Under the pieces are notes generated by a model. The model did not search any database, was not told where the DNA came from, and saw only the letters and a list, made by a program, of their open reading frames with translations. 64,000 bases of DNA, taken from contig JAACJG010000001.1 of assembly GCA_009917695.1 (NCBI GenBank), positions 207,219 to 271,218 on the forward strand, in the 5' to 3' direction. Below are positions 1-8,662 of this stretch, in pieces. The translations under genes and the position numbers were made by a program. How positions within the stretch are numbered: position 1 is the stretch's first letter; each line of letters begins with the position of its first letter. This DNA is from Candidatus Rifleibacterium amylolyticum (GTDB lineage Bacteria; Muiribacteriota; Ozemobacteria; Ozemobacterales; Ozemobacteraceae).

Positions 1-1450
1 ATACGGCCGGTCCTTCGATAATGTTGGTTACCGAGGCCTTTATGCCGAAGTCGTCGAGAGTCTTGATCAGAAATGCTGAGCGTTCGCTGAGTTCTGAGCG
101 TGTATCCTGATTCGCCCTCGGTTCAGGGATTTTAAGAATTTCGATCGGTGGCAGTTTCGCTTCAGAAAAGGTTTTCTGCTTCTGATTCTGAGTGGCATAC
201 TTGCCTGTTTTTATTTCCTGGTCGATCAGGTTGTCTTCGAGGATCACAGGCTCTTCGTCAATTTCTGTTTCACGAGAAACCTCTTCAGCAGCGGCAGAGT
301 GTACCGAGTCTGCGGCATTATCCTTGTTTAAAGCCATATCTGTCGAGTCGCTGTCTTCGTCATCTTCAAAACTGACCATTACTCTCAGTTCTTCATCATC
401 TGTTTCCTCATCTTGCCGAGAGGGTGGGGGAGTGGTCAAAGCCGCAGTATTCCCTGCGTCAACTATAAAACAATGACTGGCAATCTGGCTGACCTGAAAC
501 TGCATTGCATTTTCACTGTTCGCAGCTGGCGCACCGTTTTCTGAAGAGCCGATGTTCTCCTGCCAATGCCTGGGAACTGGTATCACTGTCGCTTCTTCTG
601 CGTCATTCCTGTGGTGAGTGGTGGCCTGACCGATGCCGGTATCTTCTTCATCATCGAGATCTTCAAGCTCGCCGGCTGGCTCAGCCGCTACTCTTGGTTT
701 GAAAGACAAAAGCCGGCCAATCTGCTTTGCCGGATCAATATCTTTTTCGGAAAAGAACTGCCTTGTCTGGCGGTAAACCGCTGCCAGCAGATCAGCTGTG
801 GTTTTTACTGCACCAATAACCATTGACAGGAGACTCAGAGTAATCTCCCAGCAGAAAAACATGAATCTGGCGGTCAGGCTTGCGATGATAAGTGACGCGG
901 CTAGAATGTCCTTGTAAAGAATGTCGAGAGCAAAAATCAGCGAAGACAAAAGCAGGAAACTGAAAAGCACCTTGCTGGGAACCGGCCCGAATATTCCGGA
1001 GAATATATTGAGTGCGTAAACTCCGGCCTTGCCGCCTTCCAGCCCGAGAAGACCGAGTCCAAAGAACATTACTCCACCAATACCGGCAATGCGCCAGCCT
1101 ATGTTGGTAAAGGGGCGTTCAAGAAAGCGTTGTATTCCCAACAGGCCGATCATGGCGGGCAATATGTATACTCCCATGCCGAGATATACCATGAAAGTAT
1201 TCACCAGCCCTGGCACTTTTGACGAGCTGAGATAATGAAGAAGCGAAAGTGAAAACGCACTTACTCCTACCAGTACCAGACCGGTAGCTTCACTGCGTTG
1301 CCGAGCGTCTATGGTCGTTGGCAGAGTTCTTGTATTACCCTGTCTGACGGCCGCCTTGGGCCGGCGTCTGGCTGTTTCGCTCGCGGGTTTTCTACTTCTG
1401 GTTCGTTCTTTTATGCCGGGTTCCGGCAGAAGAATTTTTTTGCTGCTCAT
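1..1450 (-). CDS. ftsK: DNA translocase FtsK, N-terminal part (runs off window start)
   Basis: The first 483 codons of an FtsK/SpoIIIE-type chromosome translocase, which pumps DNA toward dif during division. After a basic N-terminus come several hydrophobic segments (about residues 45-190), matching the four-helix membrane anchor, then a long acidic, Ser/Glu-rich linker (about 220-430). The visible end reads LDDFGIKASVTNIIEGPAV, the conserved start of the FtsK alpha domain. The ATPase and gamma domains lie outside the window, so Walker motifs cannot be checked. The ATG at 1450 is chosen because an AAGGAT ribosome site lies just upstream. It starts 17 nt after the uppP stop, so the two are probably co-transcribed. 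The family call is firm; only completeness is unknown. Confidence 0.9.
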   Translation of the reverse strand, partial: MSSKKILLPEPGIKERTRSRKPASETARRRPKAAVRQGNTRTLPTTIDARQRSEATGLVLVGVSAFSLSLLHYLSSSKVPGLVNTFMVYLGMGVYILPAMIGLLGIQRFLERPFTNIGWRIAGIGGVMFFGLGLLGLEGGKAGVYALNIFSGIFGPVPSKVLFSFLLLSSLIFALDILYKDILAASLIIASLTARFMFFCWEITLSLLSMVIGAVKTTADLLAAVYRQTRQFFSEKDIDPAKQIGRLLSFKPRVAAEPAGELEDLDDEEDTGIGQATTHHRNDAEEATVIPVPRHWQENIGSSENGAPAANSENAMQFQVSQIASHCFIVDAGNTAALTTPPPSRQDEETDDEELRVMVSFEDDEDSDSTDMALNKDNAADSVHSAAAEEVSRETEIDEEPVILEDNLIDQEIKTGKYATQNQKQKTFSEAKLPPIEILKIPEPRANQDTRSELSERSAFLIKTLDDFGIKASVTNIIEGPAV

Positions 1451-1467
1451 CGTATTGGGTATCCTTG

Positions 1468-2274
1468 CTATTTTCCGGCGAATTGAATCAGAATCAGGCT
1501 GATTGTAGAAACACAAAACAGATAGTATGCGAAATATGAAAGCTTCTGCTGCTTAACCATGTATACAAGTAGCTTGAGGGCGAGAAACCCGGTGATAACT
1601 GAAACCAGGGTTCCAGCCGCCAGACCGGCAGGTTCGATCGACTCTGGCAGGCCAGTTTCAAATAGATCTTTCACCTTGAGCAGAGTGGCGCCGCCAACAG
1701 CCGGGATCATAAGCAGAAATGAAAAGCGTGTTGCGTCCTCACCCTTAATTCCAAGTAAGAGGCCGGTTGCAATGGTCGAGCCTGAACGCGATATGCCAGG
1801 AGTGACCGCCAGGCCCTGAACCAGGCCTATGCTCACAGCTTTCCACCATGAGATGCTTTCGAGATTCTGCTGGTTGTCTTGCTTTTTTAGTTTCTCGCAT
1901 ATCAACAAAAGCAGGCCGGTTATGAACAAAGCTATGCAGACCGCGCTCGGGTTCGCAAACAGAGATTCAAAATGCTTTTTGAAGCCAAGGCCGATCAGAG
2001 CGGTCGGCACGCTCCCCGCTACTACCAGCATTGCGATTTTGCGGCGATCCGGGTTCTTCCAGCCGCTTGGGGTAAAGTAGGGCAGAATGTCAGCGCGAAA
2101 GTAATAAAGTACCGCCAGCAGCGTACCAAAATGCAATGCCACGGTCGTCAGCAGATTGGCGTCAGGATCTTCAAAGTTGAAAAAATGCTGCATCAGCGCC
2201 AGGTGTCCAGAACTTGAGACGGGCAGAAATTCGGACAAACCCTGAACGAGACCTTGAGCAATGTAGGTGAGCAA
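1468..2274 (-). CDS. uppP: Undecaprenyl-diphosphatase UppP (BacA family)
   Basis: Integral membrane phosphatase that recycles undecaprenyl diphosphate to the monophosphate carrier used for peptidoglycan and other envelope polymers; loss usually raises bacitracin sensitivity. The 268-residue length is normal for the family. Both signature regions are present: GLVQGLSEFLPVSSSGHL near the N-terminus, with the conserved glutamates, and PGISRSGSTIATG around residues 160-172. About eight hydrophobic segments are visible. It lies directly upstream of ftsK on the same strand, a plausible cell-envelope/division pair. Confidence 0.95.
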   Translation of the reverse strand: MLTYIAQGLVQGLSEFLPVSSSGHLALMQHFFNFEDPDANLLTTVALHFGTLLAVLYYFRADILPYFTPSGWKNPDRRKIAMLVVAGSVPTALIGLGFKKHFESLFANPSAVCIALFITGLLLLICEKLKKQDNQQNLESISWWKAVSIGLVQGLAVTPGISRSGSTIATGLLLGIKGEDATRFSFLLMIPAVGGATLLKVKDLFETGLPESIEPAGLAAGTLVSVITGFLALKLLVYMVKQQKLSYFAYYLFCVSTISLILIQFAGK

Positions 2275-2450
2275 GGAAGTTGCCTCCTGTGTCCTTATTT
2301 TGTGCTGCTGCGTTTTGTCTGCAGTATATATCGATACTCTAGCGGTTCTCTCAAGATTATCGGTAAATGTCGCCCTTCTTCTGAAAGAAAAACAGCCGAT
2401 ATTTGAAAATTACAAATTTTAATATCAAAAAAATGATCAAGAAAGACAAG

Positions 2451-2485
2451 ATTATCATATTTACGGTTAATTACAATATGATAAT
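2451..2485. repeat. Perfect 11-bp inverted repeat upstream of efp
   Basis: ATTATCATATT at 2451-2461 is matched by AATATGATAAT at 2475-2485 around a 13-nt centre. It sits in the AT-rich 362-bp gap between the divergent uppP and efp genes, so it could be an operator serving either. No poly-T tail follows, which argues against a terminator. No other function can be assigned. Confidence 0.4.
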
Positions 2486-2594
2486 CATTGTTTTGATATA
2501 AAATGGATTGTCGTTAGCATGTTTCTGATGATGGCGACGCTCGATAATTTTCCGTATTGGTCGGGATTTTTTTAGAACGTTATCGTTCAAGTTA

Positions 2595-2603
2595 TGATAT
2601 AAT
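2595..2603 (+). promoter_or_regulatory. Extended -10 promoter for efp
   Basis: TGATATAAT gives a perfect TATAAT at 2598-2603 with a TG one base upstream, an extended -10 box that can work without a good -35. No clear TTGACA lies 16-18 bp upstream. It is about 34 bp ahead of the efp start codon, giving a short leader with AGGAGAG as ribosome site. Confidence 0.55.
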
Positions 2604-2636
2604 CTGCCGATAAAATTCCAGCCAGGAGAGATATGT

Positions 2637-3203
2637 ATGGCTATTACAGCAAATGATCTGAGAAAAGGCATGGTAATCATCTATAATGGCGAATTGTGCC
2701 AGGTTATAGATGTTGAGTTTGTTCGTCCGGGTAACTGGCGTGCAATGGCTCAGGCCAAGCTTAAGAGTCTCAAGTCGGGTTCAATTTTCATGCAGCGCTA
2801 TCAGACAACTGAAAAAGTTGATGAGGCTACTGTCGAGACCAGGCAGATGCAGTATCTTTACTCTTCGGATAATTTCCTGCATTTCATGGACACGCAATCT
2901 TATGAGCAGATGGAAATGGAACTCGATATCCTTGGGGACCAAACCAAGTTTCTCAAGGAGCAGATGGAACTTTACGTTAAGGTTTATGAGGGCAAGGCAA
3001 TCGGAGTAGAGTTGCCGCCATCAGTTGAGCTCGAAGTTATCGAAGCTCCGCCTAACGTCAAGGGTAACTCTGCCAGTGGCACTAACAAGCCTGTGGTTTG
3101 TGCCGGCGGTCATGTTGTAACTGTGCCCATGTTTATCGAAGCTGGCGAGGTCATCAGAGTTGATACCCGTACTGGCGAATACCTTGAGCGCATGAAAAAA
3201 TAG
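2637..3203 (+). CDS. efp: Translation elongation factor P with atypical loop tip (Asn33)
   Basis: Elongation factor P, which relieves ribosomes stalled on polyproline. The 188-residue length and three-domain pattern (KOW-like N-terminus, middle OB domain, C-terminal OB domain ending in DTRTGEYLERMKK) are standard. In the domain I loop the usual PGKG is PGNWRA, so Asn33 stands where most bacteria have the Lys that is beta-lysylated or 5-aminopentanolylated, or the rhamnosylated Arg. The usual modification systems (EpmA, EarP, YmfI) therefore have no target here. The ATG follows an AGGAGAG site 6-7 nt away. Several proteins of this window are proline-rich, for example the gene at 3406 and the DUF4129 protein. 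Confidence 0.93.
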   Translation: MAITANDLRKGMVIIYNGELCQVIDVEFVRPGNWRAMAQAKLKSLKSGSIFMQRYQTTEKVDEATVETRQMQYLYSSDNFLHFMDTQSYEQMEMELDILGDQTKFLKEQMELYVKVYEGKAIGVELPPSVELEVIEAPPNVKGNSASGTNKPVVCAGGHVVTVPMFIEAGEVIRVDTRTGEYLERMKK

Positions 3204-3218
3204 AGCACGTCGTGCTCT
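3202..3218 (+). terminator. Short hairpin at the efp stop codon
   Basis: AGAGCAC and GTGCTCT pair around three bases directly over and after the efp stop codon. The following bases hold only a few scattered Ts, so this is at best a weak terminator or an mRNA 3'-end stabiliser. Confidence 0.3.
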
Positions 3219-3321
3219 GTATTGTTCTCGCCTGTCAGGGTTTTGCTCTGAGATTTGACCGAACAATGGTCGCTCCGTCGGCTGGATTTGTTGATAAATA
3301 ATCTGTTTTGTTTAAATATCT

Positions 3322-3349
3322 TTGACAAAATGATGATTATTATTAATAT
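3322..3349 (+). promoter_or_regulatory. Sigma70-type promoter for the gene at 3406
   Basis: TTGACA at 3322-3327 and TAATAT at 3344-3349 with a 16-bp spacer, about 56 bp upstream of the start codon. The -35 is a perfect consensus match. Confidence 0.5.
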
Positions 3350-3405
3350 CTTTGAGCCGAATCGGAAATCTCGCAAGCTGCCCTTCGCAGGGGAGGAATT
3401 AACCG

Positions 3406-4719
3406 ATGAGATTGCTAAGAAGGCAACCAGGATTGCCGTTTTTGATGGCGCTTGGTGTGTTGTTGATTTTATCAGCCAGTTTTCTGGCTGTTCAGTTATG
3501 GTCTGAAAAAGTTTATCGCGGTGCGGCACAGGCGCTGGAAGCCCCAGTGATGCCGCCAGCCATGCCGACAGCGCGTAAAGTAAAGTCTGGAGCGGCGCTC
3601 GACAAAAAAATTGAAAAAGCCAAGACCGTTGCGGCTGTAGAAGTCGTTAACGCGCCTGAAGTGCAGAGCACTGAAGAAGTTGCCCCGCCGGCGCCGGCCG
3701 CAACCCCTGAAAAAAACAGACCTGTAGCGTTGCAGCCCGCTAAAATACCTGAAATGATCGAAGCTCCTGCTATGCCGCCGGCAGCAGGGACCAAACCTGC
3801 TAAGGGCGCTGCCAAGCCGGTGGTAAAAGAATCTGCTGTTAAGCCTGCTGCAGAGCCTGTTGCAGAGAACGATTCTGAAGTGTCTGAGCCGGTTTTGGCT
3901 TCGGACGAGCCTGAAGAGTCTGTTCAGTCTGTTGCTGCCAAACCGGTTGTTAAAGCGGCTGAGCCAGTGGTTAAGGCTGAACCGATTGTTGCAGCTCCTG
4001 TTAAGCCCGTTGAAACAGCGGCAGCCCCATCTCTGGAAGAGCCTCGCAAGCCTGTTGCAAAGAAAAGAAGAGCTGTTCGGGTTGTGGATGAGAGTGAAAT
4101 TCCACAGGAATGGAACTGGTTCGATACTCCCTTGAAGATAGAAATCAGCGAGGGGCATGTTGAGATTGTGCCTTCAGAGAAAGTCTCAGTCATTAACTTG
4201 CTCCCTGAAACTCCTAAAATCGATGATTCAGTAATTCTGAATCCTTCTATGAGCGCTTCAGAAGACAACATCAGGGTTGATCTGGCCTCAGAAAAGCCTT
4301 TTGTTGCTGCTTTGGCTCGAATGGGCCGGTTGCGCAGCAGTCGCTCGGCTCTTATTGCTGAGAATCCAGAGTTGGAGAAGGCTGTGGCCGCAAGAAGATC
4401 AGAATCTATTGCAAAACTCCAGGAAGCCGTCGCATTGCTTTGTAACAAGCTGGAGGCCACAGATGCAAGGCATTCAGCTTCGAATCTTGAGCCCGTTAAC
4501 GACTCTCCGGTGGTGAAAGAAGATGCTTCTGCGATTGCCGTAGAGACTGCTCCGGCGGTTGAGTCTGATGAGACTGTGAAGTCTCTCCAGGCAGGCGCTG
4601 AAGAGGGCTCTGCTGCTTATGAGCACAGATTTGTGCCTTACTACTCGGGTTCAGGATCAGCTCTTAGTGGTCGCATCAATGATCTGATCATCAGAGGAGT
4701 GGGCTCCAGGCGCAGATAA
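3406..4719 (+). CDS. Single-pass Ala/Pro/Val/Glu-rich protein of unknown function
   Basis: Not recognised as a named family. A basic start (MRLLRRQ) precedes one hydrophobic segment at about residues 10-30, which looks like an uncleaved anchor. Residues 40-220 are low-complexity, with repeated PVV, KPV and AEPV units resembling the extended Pro/Lys/Glu linkers of TonB and other envelope-spanning proteins. Residues 220-437 are less repetitive and contain an EWNWFDTPLKIEI stretch that could be a small folded domain. The start is supported by a GGGGAGGA ribosome site and an upstream promoter. A strong terminator follows at once, so it is monocistronic. It may bridge the periplasm or scaffold a complex, but nothing in the sequence proves this. 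Confidence 0.7.
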   Translation: MRLLRRQPGLPFLMALGVLLILSASFLAVQLWSEKVYRGAAQALEAPVMPPAMPTARKVKSGAALDKKIEKAKTVAAVEVVNAPEVQSTEEVAPPAPAATPEKNRPVALQPAKIPEMIEAPAMPPAAGTKPAKGAAKPVVKESAVKPAAEPVAENDSEVSEPVLASDEPEESVQSVAAKPVVKAAEPVVKAEPIVAAPVKPVETAAAPSLEEPRKPVAKKRRAVRVVDESEIPQEWNWFDTPLKIEISEGHVEIVPSEKVSVINLLPETPKIDDSVILNPSMSASEDNIRVDLASEKPFVAALARMGRLRSSRSALIAENPELEKAVAARRSESIAKLQEAVALLCNKLEATDARHSASNLEPVNDSPVVKEDASAIAVETAPAVESDETVKSLQAGAEEGSAAYEHRFVPYYSGSGSALSGRINDLIIRGVGSRRR

Positions 4720-4738
4720 CAAGATGAATTGAGTCGCT

Positions 4739-4780
4739 GCGGCGGCTCTGCAAGGCATTGCAGAGCCGCCGCTTTTTATT
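4739..4780 (+). terminator. Strong rho-independent terminator
   Basis: A perfect 15-bp GC-rich stem (4739-4753 with 4758-4772) closes a GGCA loop and is followed by TTTTTATTT. It ends the transcript of the gene at 3406. Confidence 0.92.
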
Positions 4781-5308
4781 TGCCCGGATTTGGCTTGTTG
4801 TGTTACAATCTCTGTGCTTTTTTGGGGGTTGATAATAGCAGTTTGATGTGCAGGATTGCGTATGATTGGCAGTCCATAAATAAAGAATATTACTATATTT
4901 ATAAATAAATATTTATTTATAACGACGAAAACAGTGGTTTTTTGGGACTAATGGTTGTTAAATATAGATAAATATTTGTTTTTTAGCAAAATCTTTTGCG
5001 ACCAACCGAAGTGTTGGCCGTTGCCTTTGTGAAATATTATAAATAATAGTTTAAATTGCCCGGCCCTTCAACAGCTTTATAACTCAGACGGGCAAAACTG
5101 AAAAGCTATGGCATCTGCAAAAAAAAATCTGTCAGGCTGGCGACTTTCAAAACTTATTAGCAAAATGCCTGTTTTGTTTTTATATCTGGGAGTCAGAAAA
5201 ATAAATTAGAATTCGTCTGTAAATTGAGTTATAATTTTCAGGTCGCATAATGTTCGCAGGGTACATTGAACTGCCAGTCGAATACTTGAGAGCTTTCCGA
5301 ATAAATGT
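4781..5308. other. AT-rich intergenic stretch, no gene seen
   Basis: About 530 bp of markedly AT-rich DNA with runs such as TATTTATAAATAAATATTTATTTATA near 4898-4921 (shown in part by position). No convincing ORF, tRNA or terminator was found. It presumably carries the promoter of the psuG unit. One Rex-like half site (TTGTGAAATATT, near 5026-5037) lacks its second half. Confidence 0.4.
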
Positions 5309-5749
5309 ATGTCTGTAGAAATAAGGCCAAAGCCAGTTGTCATCGGGTTCGGTGAGTCGGAAGATCCAATGTCGGATCGCCCTCAGCTTACCGGGTACCG
5401 GATATTTGCCGGGCCATGCCGGGAGTGCGGGTGTGCCGGCAGGAAACTGCTCCCGTCTGGCAGCACCTTGAATCTGGTTTGCGATAAATGTCGCTCCATC
5501 CAGAGTACAACGCTTTCGACAACGGACTGGTCCGAAATCACTTATATTTACTGGTGTAATTCGTCTAAGTTCGCTTCTGATAATGTAGAACTGACCGATG
5601 CAGATCGCCAGAGCATCGAACAGGCAATTGAAGCGCTTGGCGGCGAGTATGAAACACCGCACTGGGCAGTTATGATTGTCGCCGGCAGATGCGCCTGCAG
5701 CGAACAATGTGTTAATTTTTCCTGCCCCTATCTTGTAAGGTCGTCCTGA
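5309..5749 (+). CDS. Small Cys-rich, zinc-ribbon-like protein of unknown function
   Basis: A 146-residue soluble protein with Cys pairs in the order CRECGC (about residues 37-42) and CDKC (about 58-61), the spacing of a zinc ribbon, and a second Cys-rich group near the C-terminus (CACSEQC and SCPY). No family could be named. The ATG at 5309 has no good ribosome site; a later in-frame Met (MSDRPQ, residue 21) is an alternative start. It ends 13 nt before psuG on the same strand, so the two are probably one transcript. Confidence 0.6.
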   Translation: MSVEIRPKPVVIGFGESEDPMSDRPQLTGYRIFAGPCRECGCAGRKLLPSGSTLNLVCDKCRSIQSTTLSTTDWSEITYIYWCNSSKFASDNVELTDADRQSIEQAIEALGGEYETPHWAVMIVAGRCACSEQCVNFSCPYLVRSS

Positions 5750-5762
5750 CCAGGAGAAATGA

Positions 5763-6674
5763 ATGCTGAAGCACAGTCTTGTCATCAATCGTGAAGTTCG
5801 TGATGCAATAACAGAAAATAAGGCGGTTGTCGCTCTTGAATCAACTATTATCTCACACGGAATGCCGTATCCTCAGAATGTCGAGACTGCAAAAATGCTC
5901 GAACAGACCGTTCGTGATAACGGCGGAGTGCCAGCAACCATAGCGTTGCTGAATGGCAAGATTCACATTGGTCTGGCTGAAGATGAACTGGAATTTCTTG
6001 CTACTGACAAAAATATTGCCAAAGCTTCACGTCGTGATCTGCCTTTCCTGATGGCCGGAGAAAGACATGCGGCTACAACTGTCGCTGCTACCATGATCTG
6101 CGCGAATCTTGCCGGAGTAAGATTTTTTGCGACTGGTGGTATTGGCGGTGTACATCGAGGCGCTGGCGAGACGATGGATATTTCTGCTGATCTGCGTGAA
6201 TTTGCTGAAACTCCGGTGCTGGTTGTGTCGGCTGGCGCCAAGGCAATTCTCGACATCCCTCTGACAATGGAATACCTGGAAACGATGGGAGTCCCGGTTC
6301 TTGGCTTCGGTACAGATGAAATGCCGGCTTTTTATTATCCTGGCAGTGGCATAAAGGTTCCGGTTCGCGTCGATTCCGCCGGCGAAGCTGCGGCAGTTTT
6401 TAAAAATTCTTTGAGTATGGGTTATCGCAGTGGTATTCTGGTTGGGAACCCTGTTCCTTTAAAGGACGCTCTTGATCGTGACAAGATCGAGGCAAGCATC
6501 GAGAAGGCGCTGGCCGATGCGAGTTCGCGTGGTATCAAGGGACAGCAGGTGACGCCCTTTCTATTGTCGCGTTTAAATGATATTACCGGCGGTGAAAGTC
6601 TCAAAACTAATATTTCTCTGGTGAAAAACAATGCGGCAGTGTGCACGCAGATCGCTGTCGAATTTTTCAAGTAG
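5763..6674 (+). CDS. psuG: Pseudouridine-5'-phosphate glycosidase PsuG
   Basis: Reversibly splits pseudouridine 5'-phosphate into uracil and ribose 5-phosphate during breakdown of the modified nucleoside from RNA turnover. The 303-residue length and family blocks fit: ALESTIISHGMPYPQN with the catalytic Glu, GVPATIALLNGKIHIG, KASRRDLPFL, FATGGIGGVHRG with the metal/phosphate site, and VSAGAKAILDIP with the lysine that forms the ring-opened adduct. The usual partner kinase PsuK is not adjacent, so pseudouridine must be phosphorylated by a gene elsewhere. A CAGGAGAA ribosome site supports the start. Confidence 0.95.
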   Translation: MLKHSLVINREVRDAITENKAVVALESTIISHGMPYPQNVETAKMLEQTVRDNGGVPATIALLNGKIHIGLAEDELEFLATDKNIAKASRRDLPFLMAGERHAATTVAATMICANLAGVRFFATGGIGGVHRGAGETMDISADLREFAETPVLVVSAGAKAILDIPLTMEYLETMGVPVLGFGTDEMPAFYYPGSGIKVPVRVDSAGEAAAVFKNSLSMGYRSGILVGNPVPLKDALDRDKIEASIEKALADASSRGIKGQQVTPFLLSRLNDITGGESLKTNISLVKNNAAVCTQIAVEFFK

Positions 6675-6691
6675 ATCTTAAGGGAGCTTTT

Positions 6692-7042
6692 ATGAAACCT
6701 GAAAAAATGATCGATTACATCGAGATTCCAACCTCAGATATCGAGGGATCTAAAAAATTCTTTGCAGCTCTGCTGGGCTGGGAATTTGAGGATTTTGGGC
6801 CTGCTTACTCCTGTTTTAATGATGGCCGCATGAAAGGTGGGTTCTATGAATCTGCCAGGGCGGCTAATCCTGACGCTGGATCGATCCTTCTGGTATTTTA
6901 TACTTCAGACCTTGAGGAAATGTGTGAGCAGGTTCGCGAACTGGGAGGCAAGATTACCAAGGAGATTTTCACGTTTCCGGGTGGGCGCAGATTTCATTTT
7001 GCCGAGCCCTGCGGCAACGAATTTGCCTTCTGGACCGAGTGA
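6692..7042 (+). CDS. VOC (glyoxalase/bleomycin-resistance fold) family protein
   Basis: A 116-residue vicinal-oxygen-chelate protein. The repeated beta-alpha-beta-beta-beta pattern shows in YIEIPTSDIEGSKKFFAALLGW, VFYTSDLEEMCEQVRELGGKI and HFAEPCGNEFAF (each a separate strand-helix unit). The AALLGWEFEDFGP block is typical of uncharacterised VOC proteins. The start at 6692 is chosen over an upstream in-frame codon because AAGGGAG lies 8 nt before it. It follows psuG by 17 nt and may belong to that transcript. Substrate unknown. Confidence 0.85.
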   Translation: MKPEKMIDYIEIPTSDIEGSKKFFAALLGWEFEDFGPAYSCFNDGRMKGGFYESARAANPDAGSILLVFYTSDLEEMCEQVRELGGKITKEIFTFPGGRRFHFAEPCGNEFAFWTE

Positions 7043-7129
7043 TTTTGTGACCAGTCTAGTTTAATCTGATCTGTCGCGGCGAAGCGCAGGTTGAAGATAA
7101 ATTGAATATAAATTTCAGGAGCAGCTTGG

Positions 7130-7621
7130 TTGCCTCAGGAACTGGTGATACATACCCCTGAAAACGCTGAGATTCGCGTGCCGTTGGCAGGTATGTTCAG
7201 CCGTGCGTCCGCTTTTGTGTACGATATTGGAATTCAGCTGGCCATACTGTTCGTAGAGCATCTGGTTTTTATTACCTGCCTTTCCAGTTATAGAATTGGA
7301 CCTGGCATCGCGCTTGATTCAGGATTTGTCAAAGGTTTATATCTCATTATCGTGTTTCTTACTGTTTTTGGTTACCACCCTCTATATGAGCTTTTTAGAA
7401 ACGGTCAGACGCCAGGGAAAAGGTCGCATGGCCTGAGAGTGGTTGCTTTGAACGGGCAGAAGCTGAGTTTCTTCAGTTCAATTCTGCGTAATTTCTTGCT
7501 GATAGCTGATTTTCTACCCTTCCTTTTTCTGGCCGCTGTATTTTCTACGCTCACCACCGAGCGACATCAGCGGTTAGGCGATTTATTCGCCGGCACGGTT
7601 GTTGTCAGAACGGAGGAATGA
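7130..7621 (+). CDS. RDD family membrane protein
   Basis: A small integral membrane protein with the RDD signature spread over three hydrophobic segments: the Arg/Asp pair in SRASAFVYDIGIQLA, then YELFRNGQTPGKRSHGLRVV, then RHQRLGDLFAGTVVV. Family members are often linked to ion exchange or envelope homeostasis, but function is unproven. The start is a TTG at 7130 with AGGAG 8 nt upstream; no in-frame ATG fits better. It heads a train of tightly packed or overlapping genes up to 13,760, a common neighbourhood for RDD, MoxR and DUF58 proteins. Confidence 0.88.
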   Translation: MPQELVIHTPENAEIRVPLAGMFSRASAFVYDIGIQLAILFVEHLVFITCLSSYRIGPGIALDSGFVKGLYLIIVFLTVFGYHPLYELFRNGQTPGKRSHGLRVVALNGQKLSFFSSILRNFLLIADFLPFLFLAAVFSTLTTERHQRLGDLFAGTVVVRTEE

Positions 7622-7630
7622 AGATCTGAA

Positions 7631-8662
7631 ATGACGGTAGCATTGGCAGATAATGTAGATCAGCGTTTTGCCGCTTCGCTTGCCAATCTGGAGAGCGGCG
7701 AGCCGCCACGTCGGCGCCAGGCAATTGCATTTCTTGAAAAACTTGGCGGCCTGCGCGCTTTTCAGGTCGCATCAGCTCTGGTCGGAGATTCTGACCCGAT
7801 AGTGGCTGCTGCGGCGAGGCGTATCTGCGCAGAGTCTTCAAAAAAAGGTCTGATTCTGCGCAATAATCTACAGGCACAACCCCTGGCGCAGAAGATCCTG
7901 ATCAAAGATTTTTATCAGCTTCTCGACGAAGTTGTTTTTATTATTCGTCGTAATCTGAACCGGGTAGTGATGGATTCATTCTTATTCTCGATCCCCAAGT
8001 TTGCTCTGGTTACCCTGATCTTTCTCTGTCCTTATTTTGAGGTATTGAAAGAAGTGTTTGCGGAGGGCTGGATAATTTTTCCGGCGATTTTTGTTTATGA
8101 GGTGTTCTGGCGTCCGCTGATCTGGAGCTCAACTGGAGCTGCTGTTCTGGAAGGATTTCCAGAAAATGTTCTGCGGCGGCAATCAATGAAGATGAGTGGT
8201 GTAAGATTTTATCGTAAAATCCTGTTTCTGGACCTTGTAGAATCTTTGTTGTACGCCGTGGTTCTTACATGTGTGTATGCCTGGTATTTGAATTACTTCA
8301 GCAGTTTGTGGCCGGCGGCAATATTCTTTTTGTTCTGGGCGATGATCTGGGTAGATTCGTCATGCTCAACAGTTGCCAGAATCCTGATCTCCGATTCTGA
8401 GGCTCGTATTCTCTGGCGGTCTGGGTACATCGGCAATTTTACGCTGGCGATTAAACTGGGAATGGTTCTGGCTCTTTTGTATCTCATGATTGTCGGAAGC
8501 TCTGTCAGTCTGCTGTGGATGTTTGGTTTCGATGCTCTGCTTAATGGGCCAATTCTGTTCCTTTTTGGTTTTGTAATTGCCGCCGACGCGCTTCTCGATC
8601 CATTTGTAATGGGCTACCGCATATTGTTAACAAGATTGAGTCTTGATCCGGGGTGTCTATGA
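7631..8662 (+). CDS. Membrane protein with N-terminal HEAT-like helices, unknown function
   Basis: 343 residues. The first 90 are soluble and helical, with an alternating pattern (RRRQAIAFLEKLGG, VASALVGDSDPIVAAAARRI) like HEAT repeats. The rest has about six hydrophobic segments. No family name could be given. It sits between the RDD and DUF4129 genes and its stop overlaps the next start (ATGA), so it is translated with that cluster and probably belongs to the same membrane complex. Confidence 0.7.
   Translation: MTVALADNVDQRFAASLANLESGEPPRRRQAIAFLEKLGGLRAFQVASALVGDSDPIVAAAARRICAESSKKGLILRNNLQAQPLAQKILIKDFYQLLDEVVFIIRRNLNRVVMDSFLFSIPKFALVTLIFLCPYFEVLKEVFAEGWIIFPAIFVYEVFWRPLIWSSTGAAVLEGFPENVLRRQSMKMSGVRFYRKILFLDLVESLLYAVVLTCVYAWYLNYFSSLWPAAIFFLFWAMIWVDSSCSTVARILISDSEARILWRSGYIGNFTLAIKLGMVLALLYLMIVGSSVSLLWMFGFDALLNGPILFLFGFVIAADALLDPFVMGYRILLTRLSLDPGCL

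Noticed and set aside
2475-2500. GATAATCATT near 2480 as a Fur box
   Set aside because: Only about one hexamer repeat fits well; the region is AT-rich and no iron gene is adjacent.
5066-5165. A GGCAAA...GAAA...GGC...GCAAA string resembling a c-di-GMP (GEMM) riboswitch
   Set aside because: The GACGCAAAGC core and the second paired arm are absent, and it lies about 150-240 bp from the next gene.
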